From contig NW_019091415.1 of assembly GCF_001949145.1 (NCBI RefSeq), forward strand, positions 985,415 through 1,049,414: 64,000 nucleotides of DNA, in the 5' to 3' direction. A program made the translations under genes and the position numbers. This document shows, piece by piece, positions 33,801-47,400 of the stretch (position 1 is the first letter of the stretch; each line of letters starts with the position of its first letter). The notes beneath the pieces were generated by a model that was given only the letters and a program-made list of their open reading frames with translations, did no database searches and was not told the origin of the DNA. Source of the DNA: Acanthaster planci (lineage: Eukaryota > Echinodermata > Asteroidea > Valvatida > Acanthasteridae).

Positions 33801-36800
33801 AAAGTATCTCAACTTTTTGTTGCAGATTCCAACATTTAACAACATTCAACAGGTAATTCAAGTGATAGAATTTCAAAGATCTGTTAGTCTTGGATTGTTG
33901 CTTTGTATTAATTGGTTTGTTTTCTGTACAGCGCTACTTATTCCAACAAGGTGTCTTTTACTTATAGGCAAGCCTGATACATGAGTTGACTGCATCTACC
34001 CCTCAGTCTTCAGCTGTCATCACTTTGAATTTCCACTATTCCTGTGTAACACTGCGAAATACTGTTATTTGAAGAACTGGGTATAAAACTGTGTAACAAT
34101 GTCAGCTGTTCAATTGAAGCTGAACAATCTTCACTGACTAGTTCTCTGAAAAAATTCAGTGCAAAAACACAGGCACTGAGCTTTAAAAATGCTTCAAAAT
34201 TCCTCCACTCAAAGAACCCAACTTCAACATTTTATTGTCCATAAGTCTTTGAGTTCTTTGATTTTAAACTGTCATCTTGCTGTCACTTTGTAAGGAAAAA
34301 ATCACAGTTGGACAATTCAGCAAATCAGTCCTCAAAATCAGAATTTGGACTGAATTTTCTTTAGAGAAATTTTCTGATAGATTGATGTATGGTTTTTAAA
34401 TTTTTTTGTTTGTTGAAAGTTCAATGAGAATGTGATGCACTCCTTTTAAGATGAACTCCATGAATATTAGCCGTGATAGTCATGAACTATTGTGTTAGTT
34501 TTTCCAAATGGTAATTAAGAACAATAATTTGTGAATTTCTAACAGCAGGAATTTAAACAAGATTTGACAGGTCGTTATGATCACAGCTGCCAGATTAAAT
34601 TTCGCTATGTGCCATGCAACTATTACGCCTTCAATGTGGTTGTCAATTCACAAAATGTTCGTGTATACATTGTAATTATGGCATTTTGTTCACAGTTTTA
34701 ACCTCATTAATATGACAACTGAAATTCTGATATGAAAGGTTACGCTTAATCAATACATCTCCTTAGCACTACATTTTCAAATTTGCATGACTTGTAAACA
34801 GTCACATGTCCACTTGAATAGCCAGACTAGTAGCCATCTTGGTCTTGTCGCTAATAACATCACACATATAGTCTAATTTGGAAATTCCTTTGTCAGAACC
34901 ATCCTACTGAAGAAGTTTGGCTTCTCTTAAGATAGTTATATGGAACTGTGAAAAGAACGTCTACCGCATGATGAAAATTCACAGATCCTGTAATTCAAGT
35001 ACAGAGTAGTATGAGGTTGATGTGTGTACAGTCAGTACATGGATCAATAGCTATACACTGTATATTATGTGTCGCACAGGTGAAGGATATGGCTTATAGC
35101 AAGGCTACATGTATTTATAACAAATGCACTTAAAATACATGTTAATGTACATGTACTCTACAGGCTCCAAAGCACTGTCTAGATGTTCTATAGTTTACAG
35201 TGCAGATTCTGCAGTCAATCTGTAGCATGCATGGCAACACCTGCAGCCCCCACAGAATACTGCAGTGCAGCACTAGTTGAGATACATTCTGTAATTATAT
35301 GTTGTTAGTGTCATTACTGAACACATGTGCGTGGATGTGAATACATATTGATTAAGTTATGACGTCAAGCTAAATGTTGTACCATGTTCATTTGTATCCA
35401 AAGCAAACGTGCTGTACCTTATGAGAATAAGCTATCAGGTGTATTATGTGTGGACTGTACAAAAGCATAAGTAGATATTGTGTTGGTATTAACCAGTGTT
35501 AGAATTCATGCGGGTGACATGTAAGTGGGGAAGGGGGTTGATTTCCAATGAATCTGCCTATGCTTCCTTTGTACCTCATCATCTGCGATGCTATTAAGCA
35601 TAACCATCTGTGTCATGTACACGTGTATTAAGCAGGTGCAATGTCTGATCATGGTCTGATGGCCATGCATATTAATAAGCTATCCAGAATGTTATCAGTA
35701 TGTGTTCAGAATACGAAAGTTCTATTATGTAGGATTTCAGCTAAGCACACTGCACATACATGTAGCAGTCAGTTTACCGGTCGGAATCCCATCGGTTTCT
35801 CTGAAGGACAGAAAAGTCCATCCCATATGGTTAAAGTGGGTTAGGATTCTGTCCAAGTCACTTCACCTTTACATGGTGGTTTCAATTCTTACATACTTAA
35901 ATAGGATGATTGAACAAAAATACCAAAACATTTAGTAGCAATGAATCTGGCACATGGTGCAGTGTGTTCAGAGTTACTGACAATGACTGGCAAATGATAA
36001 TTTGTGAACATGAACTTTCTAAGAAATTCCACCAGGGCAAGGAAAGATGAAGTCACACATTTTATGTATGACAATAAATGTGAAGTTTGAGAAACTGCTT
36101 CACACCTGTTGGCTATTAAATCTATCTACATTCTACAAAGTCCATGTATATGTCTATTGTTCAAGCACAGTTTCAACATTTGCCATTCCTTTTCTTACAA
36201 AATGGTGAAAATGGAAGACGAAATAGGCTGGATATGAAGCAGTGTTAAATCAAAACAAATTTACCCAAAAAATATGACAACCATGACCACCAGTTTCAAT
36301 ATACACGTAGGCCTTTTTCCCATTCCTGACGTCAGGGAGCCAGTTTGGGGATACAGAATTGCAACATGCCCTGCCACTCAAGAATAACCCCAGAACATTC
36401 TGGCAATGTGGTCACAGCTGTGCACGTGTAAAGCCTCTCTTGAACACCCTGTAAGTGGCTACATGGCCAAGAGTGATGTTGGAGAGAAGTCCAAAAGGAC
36501 AGTGCACATTGAGAACAAAGCAATCCACAGCGATTGCAAAGTTGGAAACGGACAATGTTGTTGCCGGCTACTAGTCTTGGCCAAGATGTAACTATTGTGA
36601 TTTTATTACCTGTGCAAATTATATCCACATTGTAGCAATAAAACATTTGATCCACAGAGGGCGTAATTTACTGGACGTTGACCCTGTATCTTTGTGGATG
36701 TCAAAATCTGAAGGAATCAATGCTTGGCGAAATACAATACATGTACTTACAGAATAGAACACATCATGGAATCAGTTAAACTTAACATTCTTGGAGCTGT

Positions 36801-39800
36801 TTAGTCCAGAACATTTCTGAAGAAAAGGACGGCAAATAAAAAATAACGTGAAGGTCTTGAAAGCAAGACAACTGGCTACGTGATTCCATGGAGACAGAGT
36901 CTGGGTGCGATGAGAACAACATGCTAACCATGGATGGGCAGTCAAGAGTGACTCCATCGCGAGCTATGAGATGGGATACATGAGTGGTAGGGTATTCTGC
37001 AAATGTGTCACAGAATAACAGGTGTTCATTTTGTAGCCATTTACTTAACAGGCCCCATCTGCACTCCTACAAATTCCTCTGCATGAAAAACTTGGGAAAA
37101 CGGCCCAAGAAAACATCAACAAAAGGTATAAGTATGTACATACTTTGGTTAAGCTTAGGCAAAAGCCTGAATGACTCATACACATGTAGATATACAATTC
37201 ATTCAAGCACATGTACATTGTAACATTCAATTCCCTCATTGTGTATGCTGCAAAATACACTTCAAATCATCATCACATGAAATCTGTGCCTAGGAAGACA
37301 TCACTTTTTCATCAAGTTTTTTGTACGAACTTAGAAAACTGTAATCTTTTGACATCTTCCTGGATAATTCAGAAAAAAAGTTGTTCACCAAAAGCACAAA
37401 TTCCATCAGACGTCTTGCACTATGAGGAAAGCACACATCCAGTCAAAAAGACGGGTGTGCAAACGATATGTCAGAGACTGGACAGATACAACTTTGGCTA
37501 CTTACATTTGTAAGTCTCATAGCATGTCATGAACTGTTTACAACAAGTTTTTTTACTGCTTTTCCTACAGTGAATCTTGTTCAAATGCAGACTGTGAACC
37601 ACACACTGCCTGATTAAGTGGGAATTCCCCCTGGATGCAATGCTGTTAAGTGTTTCATTGGAGAGCTTAACTTCCCTTCCACCCTACAAGTCCTCTGGCC
37701 CTGGTGACCTTGTATAAGCTCATATGTGTAGATTTTGTTGACCTGCTGATGACTGGGTTTAACCATGGAGGAAGGACACAGGAGTTGCAACTCTGGCACA
37801 TCAAAGTGCTTGATGATCATCGCCGCCGATTCAAACAAACAATAGGAAACATTCAAAAAAATGCCTGATTACTGCCTGCAGCTTAGTCGGGCCAGTTATA
37901 TCCTAGCAATGTCTAGTGTGTTTTGTTTGCAATTAACTACAACTTATCAGCGTGACCAGGAAATAGAGAACGAAAAGTCTCTAACAACATTTGATCTACT
38001 TTTGCCATTGTGAATAAACTTTGTACTTTGATATGCTGTTCCATTATCCATGCAATGTTTGTAATTTTATTTTGTCTTTCCAAAACATCATTTTCAAAGT
38101 CTTTGAACAAATTTGGCTAAGACTGGCACTGTTTCATCACAAGGAGTGATCACAAGATCTCATAAAATACCTTTTTGTGTAAATTCCGCAATAAAAATGA
38201 TTCAAATAAAACACAAACTCTTATATACAACTTAGCTGTTTATTCCCAAATAAGTTCAGACGAAAACATCTGATAAGGGCAATCACTGCACATGAACACA
38301 GCCTGACAAAAGCAACTGCGCAAGCGTTCAATTTGATGTTGTCAAATCATGCCAAGCACCAACTACGGCATAAATATTCAACTTTCTATACTGCAGTACA
38401 CAATGTTTTAAGAATACAGATTACCAGCGAAAAATTGTGGCGATGATCACGTGGTGCAAAGGGGGATCGTGGGGTACAAAAGGGGCTTATGGTTGTGAAA
38501 CAGGTGGTGCGAAGCAACCATTTGCTACGCTCTGGCTATGGACATACCAGGCATGCCAGAAAGCGGTAATAGGCCAGATGTTACAGCCAGTCAGTTCAAA
38601 CTCCTTCTGTGTCCTTCCTCCATGGTTTAACACGGTGTTGATCCAAAGAGCTTTGTGTGCCTCCTTTTAACCAAAATGGATTAATTCAAACTACAAAGGA
38701 CACTAAGTATAGTTGGTTGTCTGGAGATAAAACCCTCCGACAGAGATGGTTTATGATTGCTGAATGAACTACAGGAGCATAGAGAGGTCTTGGAACCTAG
38801 GTTCAATACTTCATCACAGCACACTGATAGAGTCGGAACTGATAACGAACTAGTGCCATTTCCCCTCTATGTATGGTTTCAAGTACATCACATTTCATTC
38901 CCTTAATGAAGATGTAAGACTCTCTTCCATGAATTAAGCACACACATGTACATGTTAGAAGACTGATTCAAACAAAACACAGACTTAGGAGGACAGGAGC
39001 CACAGGGGAAAAAAAACACAAAGGGAACAAAGCATCTTGCCCTGTCCTCAGATGTTAGTCTTATGTCCTCTGTGGTAATTGTCTCTGCTCAGTCTTTTCC
39101 TGTAGAACAATACAATACACAATGTTCTGTCCTTGGGGATGTAGTAAATCATGACTGTTGGTGTGTCTGTTGTCAAAGGTAATAATATACATGTATATGC
39201 ACAAGGAGGGTACTGGTACAGTATGTGCATTGACTGTGGCAGTAGACTACCCACAATGCATTGCAATATTTGCATCCACAATATTTAGTCAAATGAAGGG
39301 ATCAGCGGTCACCTCTAGCTGTGGACAGAGTGGTGGGTACCAGCAGAGGCTTGAACTTGGCCTCCTTCCCTGAGCAGAGAGCAACCTTGAGTCTAGTTTC
39401 TTAAATAAACCCACCATCCTGACCCACACTGGCAAGGAAAGCATTACAGCAAAAAGCTGGAAGCTGATTACCGGTACCTGACTGCAAATAACCTCCATCA
39501 TCACAAAGAAACTGCTTAAAGGGAAATACTGAAGGGGTGCATCAGGTACCCATGTACATTATGTAGTACATTTCCCGAGTACCAGGCTAGTGTGTCCTTC
39601 ACACCTTTCTGATGTCGTTCCCTGGCTTCATGTTTATAATGCTTTCCATACCAGTGACAACAAATTTGCTGAATAATGTCAGCATACATGTACGTGTAAA
39701 ACGAGCTTTAATACAACTGTACTATGCATGCCATAATACATGTTTAATACATGTTATGTTAACATACCGTATAGTGTCGATGAAACGTGCCCAAATTAAT

Positions 39801-41337
39801 GCCACTATCTATACAGCAGTCTGGAAGCAATTACAAGGTTCAGGGAAAAGGTTCACATGTTGGGCTCCATTCTACAATGTCTTGATAACACTTTGAATAA
39901 ATGTACTGTATATATGTGGGTTTTCAAACTGCATGCACACGACATACATGTATGACTACAAAATTGGTAAATGTCGCCTATGTACACATTAATATTTATT
40001 TGCCACAGAAATTTTTGGGGTACAAAGAAGCATGACAATGCAGAACACAGTTAATTTAAAAAATGGACTTGGCAAATCTGAATAAATAGCATTTTCTTCA
40101 TAACTTTGAAATACATGAATAGGGGGGGGGGGCTGGGTGACATTGGTTTTAAAAAGTTCCAGCATACATGTGTAGCGCTGAAATCAATTTAAAAAACAAC
40201 TTCATAGGTAAACCAAGTGAATCTTGGCATAGTGTGGTCTGTCAAGCAAATCATAATTTTTGATATTTTTATCAGATTTTTAAAAGAGGGAATAGTTTAA
40301 AAGATTTTCACCAGTGTTTCTTTAGAAATATACAAAAAAAATTAAAGGAAAAATGACCGATATGTACCACATCCATAAATACACGTACAATGTAATCACA
40401 CTTTTTCAAACAATATAAAGAACACTTTTTGCCTCTTAATCAATTTCAGAGTCACATGGGAACAAAGTAATGAAAGAATTTACACTGAGATACAATAATC
40501 GCAAATGCAATAAGAAATGCTGATTAAACAACATTTTTGTCTAGCTCTAAAACATAATTCTTAAAACATAAACCAGCTTTTCAAGCACTGTAAACATAGG
40601 GGCTGTACAGAATACAACAATATTCATATTATTATAAATATATATCACTTCAGCATGCATTTTTTTTATCTTACAAAAAAATCCCCTGAACTTGAACCAC
40701 ACCCCACAACCCTCATAATACGAAAAAACAAACAAAAATAGACTCATCATAAAAAATAATAAAAGGTGCTTCACAGCACAATTCAGGAAGACCAAACCGT
40801 GTGCCAACTTTTTTTTTTTACATACAATCCCGCATTTCAGTCTACTTGTATTAGTCTCAGTATCACGAGGTGGTTTCCTGTCGGGCTGTCCAACCACTAC
40901 AAATTCTTAAAAGAAGAATTACCCGTAGCTGGGAACAGTGCTCTCAGATTCACCCACACCCACAAGTCCTTGCTCTGACCACTCCCACAGCAATCTGCAG
41001 TCTTCTCTGCTGTCATTTATCATTTCCAAGGCCCCCCTGTGTCATGTAACTTGTACTCATTCAAATGTACTCCAGTCCTAGGATAGCAGCTAATTTGTAT
41101 CACAATACATTCCCAATTTTATGCACTAACTGACACAAGTATGCATATTTGTACTTGAGGCATTGACGTGTAATAAGTTATCATTGTGACTACCAGTCAG
41201 GGATCCGTGCAGAAACTGATTCTGGCGTTTGAAGCTGAGTTAACTGACAGATTCCAGATGATCCAAATCATTTTACGACCTCCTTTCTTTCTTTGTGATA
41301 CTGAGAACTGTCCTTTTCAAAACATGAGTCTGTGAAC
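30806..41337. other. Region between SASS6 and the unknown minus gene; 3' UTRs and spacer
   Basis: The region holds the 3' flank of SASS6 (an ATTAAA near 31108 is a weak poly(A) candidate) and the 3' UTR plus flank of the minus-strand gene (AATAAA on the minus strand near 34230 and 38235). The sequence is AT-rich; 32906-35640 lacks any open frame over 60 codons. It contains a 36-bp palindrome at 32167-32202. No further gene is supported. Confidence 0.5.
32167..32202. repeat. 36-bp perfect palindrome
   Basis: The 18-bp half GGTACCGGGTATACATGT is followed immediately by its exact reverse complement, with no spacer. The centre is the ACATGT hexamer common in this window, but the arms extend well past it. 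Confidence 0.95.
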
Positions 41338-41417
41338 TCATTTACTCACTGTTGGTGTGACTGCATTACTAGCTGTCTCCATTGGTTCGGCTGTAAGGTT
41401 GACAGGCAAAAATCTCT
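41338..41417 (-). CDS. Unknown gene, terminal exon
   Basis: Acceptor ttttgcag; encodes ERFLPVNLTAEPMETASNAV, TPTVSK and a TGA stop at 41340-41338. The last codons overlap a donor-like ACA|gtgagt, so a further 3' exon is conceivable. Confidence 0.68.
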
Positions 41418-44400
41418 CTGCAAAAAGGTGGGGGGGATAGGGAGAGGGAAAAAAAAGAAAGAAGTTGACATTTTCATGTTTAACACATAAACATTTTGAC
41501 AGTAAAACTTCTGAGATGCTTTAATTGTACCCTGATGATGTGGACCATGCAATTAAAATCACACCTTGTGTTAAAACTGACTTCTGATGTTATGAGACCT
41601 TCACGCTTTGAAAAATCACCTCTATCTGCCTTTGGAAAAGACAGTACACGCTCATCTCTTCGGTCTACTGAGTACCTTAGGACCCCCTTTCAAACATCCA
41701 TGTACGTAAGCATTCTGGAACAACCAGGAAATCCAAACACAAAACAGGTGTCTGCTGAATGCAATGATCCAACCACGTCTCTTTTGCTCGGATCAGCATT
41801 CAAATGTGGCTGCCACTGGATTCTGCGGGTTACAGTGTACGTACAATAGCCTGCTGTCATGGACTTTTCTCAATACATGCCGTACCCTTTGCTTTGCCTT
41901 TGTCCCGTGACAAAGCTGTCATCGATGTTATTGTGGTTTTTTTTTTTATTTAATGTACAAAATGTATCTTGAAATAATGAATGACACCTACCACCGCAGC
42001 TGAGGAACGCTTCCTCACTGGTTGCAGCTGCTATTAAACCTGGTAAGGCCAAAAGGAAATATGGGACATTAGCAACAGTGAGAAAATTAAAATAGAAAAA
42101 CAGTCACGGGGCGAGAGGATGGTTTTCAACTTTGGAAACTTACACATGCATTATGCAAACAGCTTCACACCCACAAATATGGGTGCGGGTTTAAAATATG
42201 CAAGTTAGAAAATATAAAGAAGTGGTGCAGTTCTTTATATGATCCATGATGCTTTTCACTTTTTCTTGAGAATGAATGAACACTTTTAAAAACTCTAAAG
42301 GAATGTTATACCTTCCATATTCATATACTGTTCATTACTAGACATTTCAAAGCATAACCTGAACTTGTACATGGTGTTCCTCCAGATGGCTCAAGTCAGA
42401 TCTGGTATTTTAAGTTTAATAGTCAAAAGCAGCATATCCAAGTTTTATGCCAAGGGTGGGAGGGGGTGAACGGAAGGGGCAGGGGAGGGGAAAAGAAATA
42501 GGAAAGCAATATGTCCCAAGAGTAAGCAAGTTACTGCTTCCTTCCCCCAGCTAAGCACTGATAGCCACAATGATTTACTTTTATCTTGTTTACGATTAAG
42601 AGGAACTGATGTTTCAATTCAAATGCATAGCCCTTTCAAGAGTGAAAACACAAAATAAGCATTCCTTAAACCCAGATGTGAATTTACATGTACATGAAGG
42701 AAAATCAAACTTGATTGCACACTAAATTAGTTTGTGACGATTATCACATGCCCTTTGATATACAGGATATCCGGATCACAGAGCTCTACCATGACTGGCA
42801 GCAAGCCAATCTAGTTTGAGATGTTATTTTTCTCCTTGCTGGGGCACACAAGGGTTGACCTCTCCCCACCTCAAGGCCAGAAAGCATCCAAGCACTATGA
42901 CAGGCCAATATCAGATGACGGTATAGGAGGTGACTCATAAAACAGCTGCTCAGCTCATTAAAAAAAAGGGCGAATCAGGGGATCCATCCCCTCCAGAGAG
43001 ATACCATGGAAACCACCAGAGTCATAGGTCCCTAGCTTGAATCACTTACATGTAGAATGTTTATTACCATTTCTGAGAATTGTACCTGTTTCTTGGCACG
43101 TGAAAGCCTCTTCTGATTCTAGAAGATTTTTTTCCCCAAAGATATGAAGTACATGTACATGTGTGGCCTTCACATTAGCAAGGTGGGAAATTGATTCCTG
43201 ACCCATGGCACTGTACCCATACATAGAATCTGGGTTTTCTCTTTCTCTGTGTCTCTTGTTTGTGAAGATTTGTTTGAAGCCGATGACTGTATTTTAAGCA
43301 TTTTGGAACTGTAATCACTGTACACGTTAAGTGGGTAAGAACTCTGTCTTGCTTGAACTATGACGTCACAATATTTATGAACTCTCCTCAAAATGGACAT
43401 GTAAGAGGGCAGAATGACACTGCTACATGTAGGTATGCCTGAACAGGTGAGGGCTCACTTTCTCAAGATGATGAAATTCAGACATTCAACAATTTACTAA
43501 GATAAAGATAATGTGTTATTCTTTCCCTAGAGTGTGCATTGCAGTAAGTGCTGCAATCTTTTCACTTGCTGCTCAGGATCCCTGAAAATCCACAATCTTG
43601 AAATCTAGATTTTTGGTTTCATGGCCATCATTTGAGATGCAACCTTGGAAATCCTACCATCGTTGCAGAATACAATTTTCTTCACAAGGTATAATTTAGT
43701 TTATAAGCATTGTTTTGGTTTACTTGTTGCTCTGTGCAACCAAAGAGACAAATTACATACAAATGATTTTCTGAAAGTTTGATTTTTTTTTGCTTAGAGC
43801 TTGAATTTCAAGCATGCTTTGTTTAATCAGGATGCCCAATGTAGACTATGGAAGTTGTATCATATTCAGCTTTAAACAAGCCAGAAGCAGTATGCCACTT
43901 TGACTCCATCAGCAGGGCATTAAAACACAAAACAGTCTGTGCATGTTAGGTGGGTAGACTTTCACTGATACCATCATGCTGGGAAAAGTATTCAGGAAAA
44001 GTAGGAGGAATATTGTCCACGCTATTAAGCGTAAATACACTTATACTGGCAAGTTTACCAGAGAGCATGGTGTAGTCTGCATTCTCATCGAGTGAAATCA
44101 GGGGTGTCGTCCAACGTGGGATGGGCGTCGATCGCGGCGTAGATCTGGGCGTTGCAACCGGGGAGGTAAGAAATCCAATCGTTGTGGGACTGATGTTGAT
44201 GGGGCTGATACTGGGGTAGGAGAGCACCTAAAATTGATTGAAAAGATGTTAGTGAGCAGAAGACCACAATATAGAAAACAACACGGAGATATCTTGCACA
44301 GATTAAACAAACTGTAAAGCTTTTTTAGTGATTTCTTTTCATGCGTATTTCACATCAAATGCAGGATGCTACATACTTTGTTGAGTGAGGATGCATTGTT

Positions 44401-47400
44401 AATGACAAAAAAGCAGGCGAAGTTGCTAAAAGTAAAAGAAAATGTATTAATCAGAAGCAAAGCAGGCTTGAGCATATACATGTATGCGAGTTAATTTTGT
44501 TTACCACCAGACATGACCGTATAGTGGACGCATGTTAATGTTCCTACAAAGTGGCCAAATTCTGTCCCTGAGTGGGGAAAAAATTACCACCAACCAAAAA
44601 CTATCCATTCCAAGATCACAGCATCTTTTAACGCCCCATGAAGTGCACGGGGAAGCTACACTTTGACATCAACACAATGAATTTATTTCTCAGCATCCTG
44701 GCCAAAGTATTTAGGTACGCACTCTTTACTGGGTGCAAGAAATCTTCCACCATGCTTTGCTTCTCTTGAAGGCGCCTGAAGAACGTGTTAGTCCATGGTG
44801 GCAATGTCTTGGAAAATAACTCACTTTATATTGGAACAGTTCTCGTATTTCTAAAGTGAAAAAGTATCAGCAGCTCTTTACTGAACTTGTACCTTGTATC
44901 AGCCATGTTTCCAACATGGCTGATATCAGTTAAGTCTGAAATGGGCGGGGGGGATGGGATGGGATAGGGGCCGGGGAGCGAATCTTGAGGATCCAGACTG
45001 AGACACACCTGTTGTTGGTGGGCATGCACCAGACCGTTATCAGGCCGGCTGGTACCCAGCACCGTGAAGGGGCTCGTCATGATGCTCCTACTCACAGGGG
45101 GTGTGGTCGGGCAGGATGAGCTGGCGGCCGTAGTCAAACTAGACGCCACCGACGAAGAAGAGGAGGAGGAAGAAGAGGGCGCTAGTGATGCGGAGGAGAC
45201 TGCGGCCAACACAGCATGTGAGATACAAGACAAAAGCTATGGTTCAACGCAATCAACTGGCTTCATTCTGAGGGTTGTATTGTCAAGAGAAAATACACAA
45301 AGCACTGTTTCCCTTCATGAACACATATTCACACATGGGCTGGGATGTGTAAGAATGGATCAGGACTGCTGACCTAAGGTTCTCCTGGGTGTTGCTGAAT
45401 TTGGGATCCTGTTTCTATGCGCAGCTGAAATGGAAAGCGAAGATGACAAAATAGACAAATGCATGACAGCTTTGGGCAATTCTACTTGTACATGTACGTT
45501 TATGCCAATTAACTTTTGCAGTGGAGTCAGAAAGTCAGTACCAAGCAGTGCCCACTAATTCTGCTGACGAGGCAATCCAGGGTGAGCTCAAACACCAGGA
45601 AATACCATCAGAGAAGAAACCGATTCTTTTGAAACAAGTCAGTTTTGTCTTTAGAAACTGCAGGTTCTTAATGAATTCTCGGCAGTAAATAACTCTGCTC
45701 ACCACTCAATAACCCTATACATGTACATGTATTACCAATGAACGATTCATACTGGAATTTTTTAGCAGGTTCTTAGTTCTTCCACAAGAAATTTAAATCA
45801 ATTAATCTCAAAAGAATCTTGACTTCTGGACTTTACAATTTAAAAAATGCTGGGATCACCTAAACCTAATAACTGCCAGTTGCCTCGAGGAGTTACTCAT
45901 TAACCCTAATCCTCCTCAATCCTTCACCTGTTGGAGGACTGAGGAGTGTTAGGGTTTAACTAAATTACCTGTGTGAGAGAGGTTGTAATGAAAAAGAAGC
46001 CCGATCAAATGAGCGTTACGCACATAGAGAGGATGCTGAACTCAACCAGACAGTTACATTTGTCACACCTTTATGTTGCACTGAAGGCCCGGTTATGTTT
46101 CAGAAAGAAAATGATATTATCTCAACTACAGGTAACAATGCCTGTGGGAAAAAAATAACTCCCCCAAGTATTGAGCAAGCAGCCATGCACTTTACAAGCA
46201 TGCCCTGTCAGTGAAGGAATTGTTTTCACATGCAGGTGACAATGCACAAACTGGCCCTCATGCAAGCAATAAGTGCCCCATCATGCACAGCAACTTTCCC
46301 CAGTAGCATATCCTTTGGTCAATTTGTGACTCATTGGGGAAGGAATCTACACCTCAATGTGGGAACTTGCGATAGGGAGAAGACAAACATGAATGCACCT
46401 TTTTGTCACCGCTGATCATAGCATTCTCAAGCAGATGCGAAATGCTCTCATCTGCTTGGTAATGTCAGGTGTGTAGAAAAAGGAACAAAATGGTGTTCAA
46501 TGTCACACTGTACATGCAGGTGTCCCCATGTCCACATGTACTTGCATACTCTAAAGCATCTGTCCAATCAGAAAGTATCGTTTTTTGTTTTTTTTTCCCC
46601 CAGAGATGCGCAAAGTGTCTGTCAACCCACCTGTTGTGATACACAGTATGCAGCACCCTGCAGCAAACAGTATTTGATTTGAATACGGGGGAGGGGGGGT
46701 ATACATTGGCCACTTTGGGCCGAGTAGCCAACTTTTGGGGGTCAGATCTCACAGCCTGTTGGTGACACTGCTACAACAGTAGTACATAGTTAATACCTTA
46801 CGTTGCTTTGCATGACAAATTGTGAACATGACCAGGGATACAAGACTTGCTGTTTGCCTTCATTCTGTGGACAGCTTTTTCAGATGTTAACATTAGCATG
46901 CAAGACAAAGTATACATCACAAACAGATCACTGCTAACAGCCCTTTTCACTCCGTGGGGCCAAATAAAAGATAAAAAGGGAAGGAAACCAGCCATAAGTT
47001 TGTACAAATTCTGTCTCTATTTCTGTACCGCTTCATCACAGTACAGAAAGAATGCTCCTCCTGCCATAGTTAGTGGAACATTGAGCACAAGTTTTCCCAC
47101 TTGAGCTCTGTGGATTCTGCAAAAGTGCTAACGGAGGAAGAGCTATAGTATTCCTCATGACTATAAGGCCCAACCAGTTGTCACTTACTGCCCCAGTTCA
47201 GAATGACAAGAAGCTGGGTCCTCTGTCTGGGGTTTATGCATGCATGGCTAAGTGCGGCCTGCACTTTGTCCATCTACGGCAGGATTTGTAACAACTAAGT
47301 GCCTGAGCTGCTTCCATAGTATGGCATGCTAGGCACACCATTCTGGGTTAAACAGTGTCAAGGGCTCACTTTTTGGAGACAAGGCTTCTCCAACCAAGCT

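Noticed and set aside
41496-41849. 117-codon plus frame
   Set aside because: Antisense to an intron of the minus gene and without recognisable motifs.
45064-45372. Plus-strand 102-codon frame with an acidic Glu run
   Set aside because: It is the complement of the poly-Ser exon of the minus gene; the Glu run is just the antisense of TCC/TCT codons.
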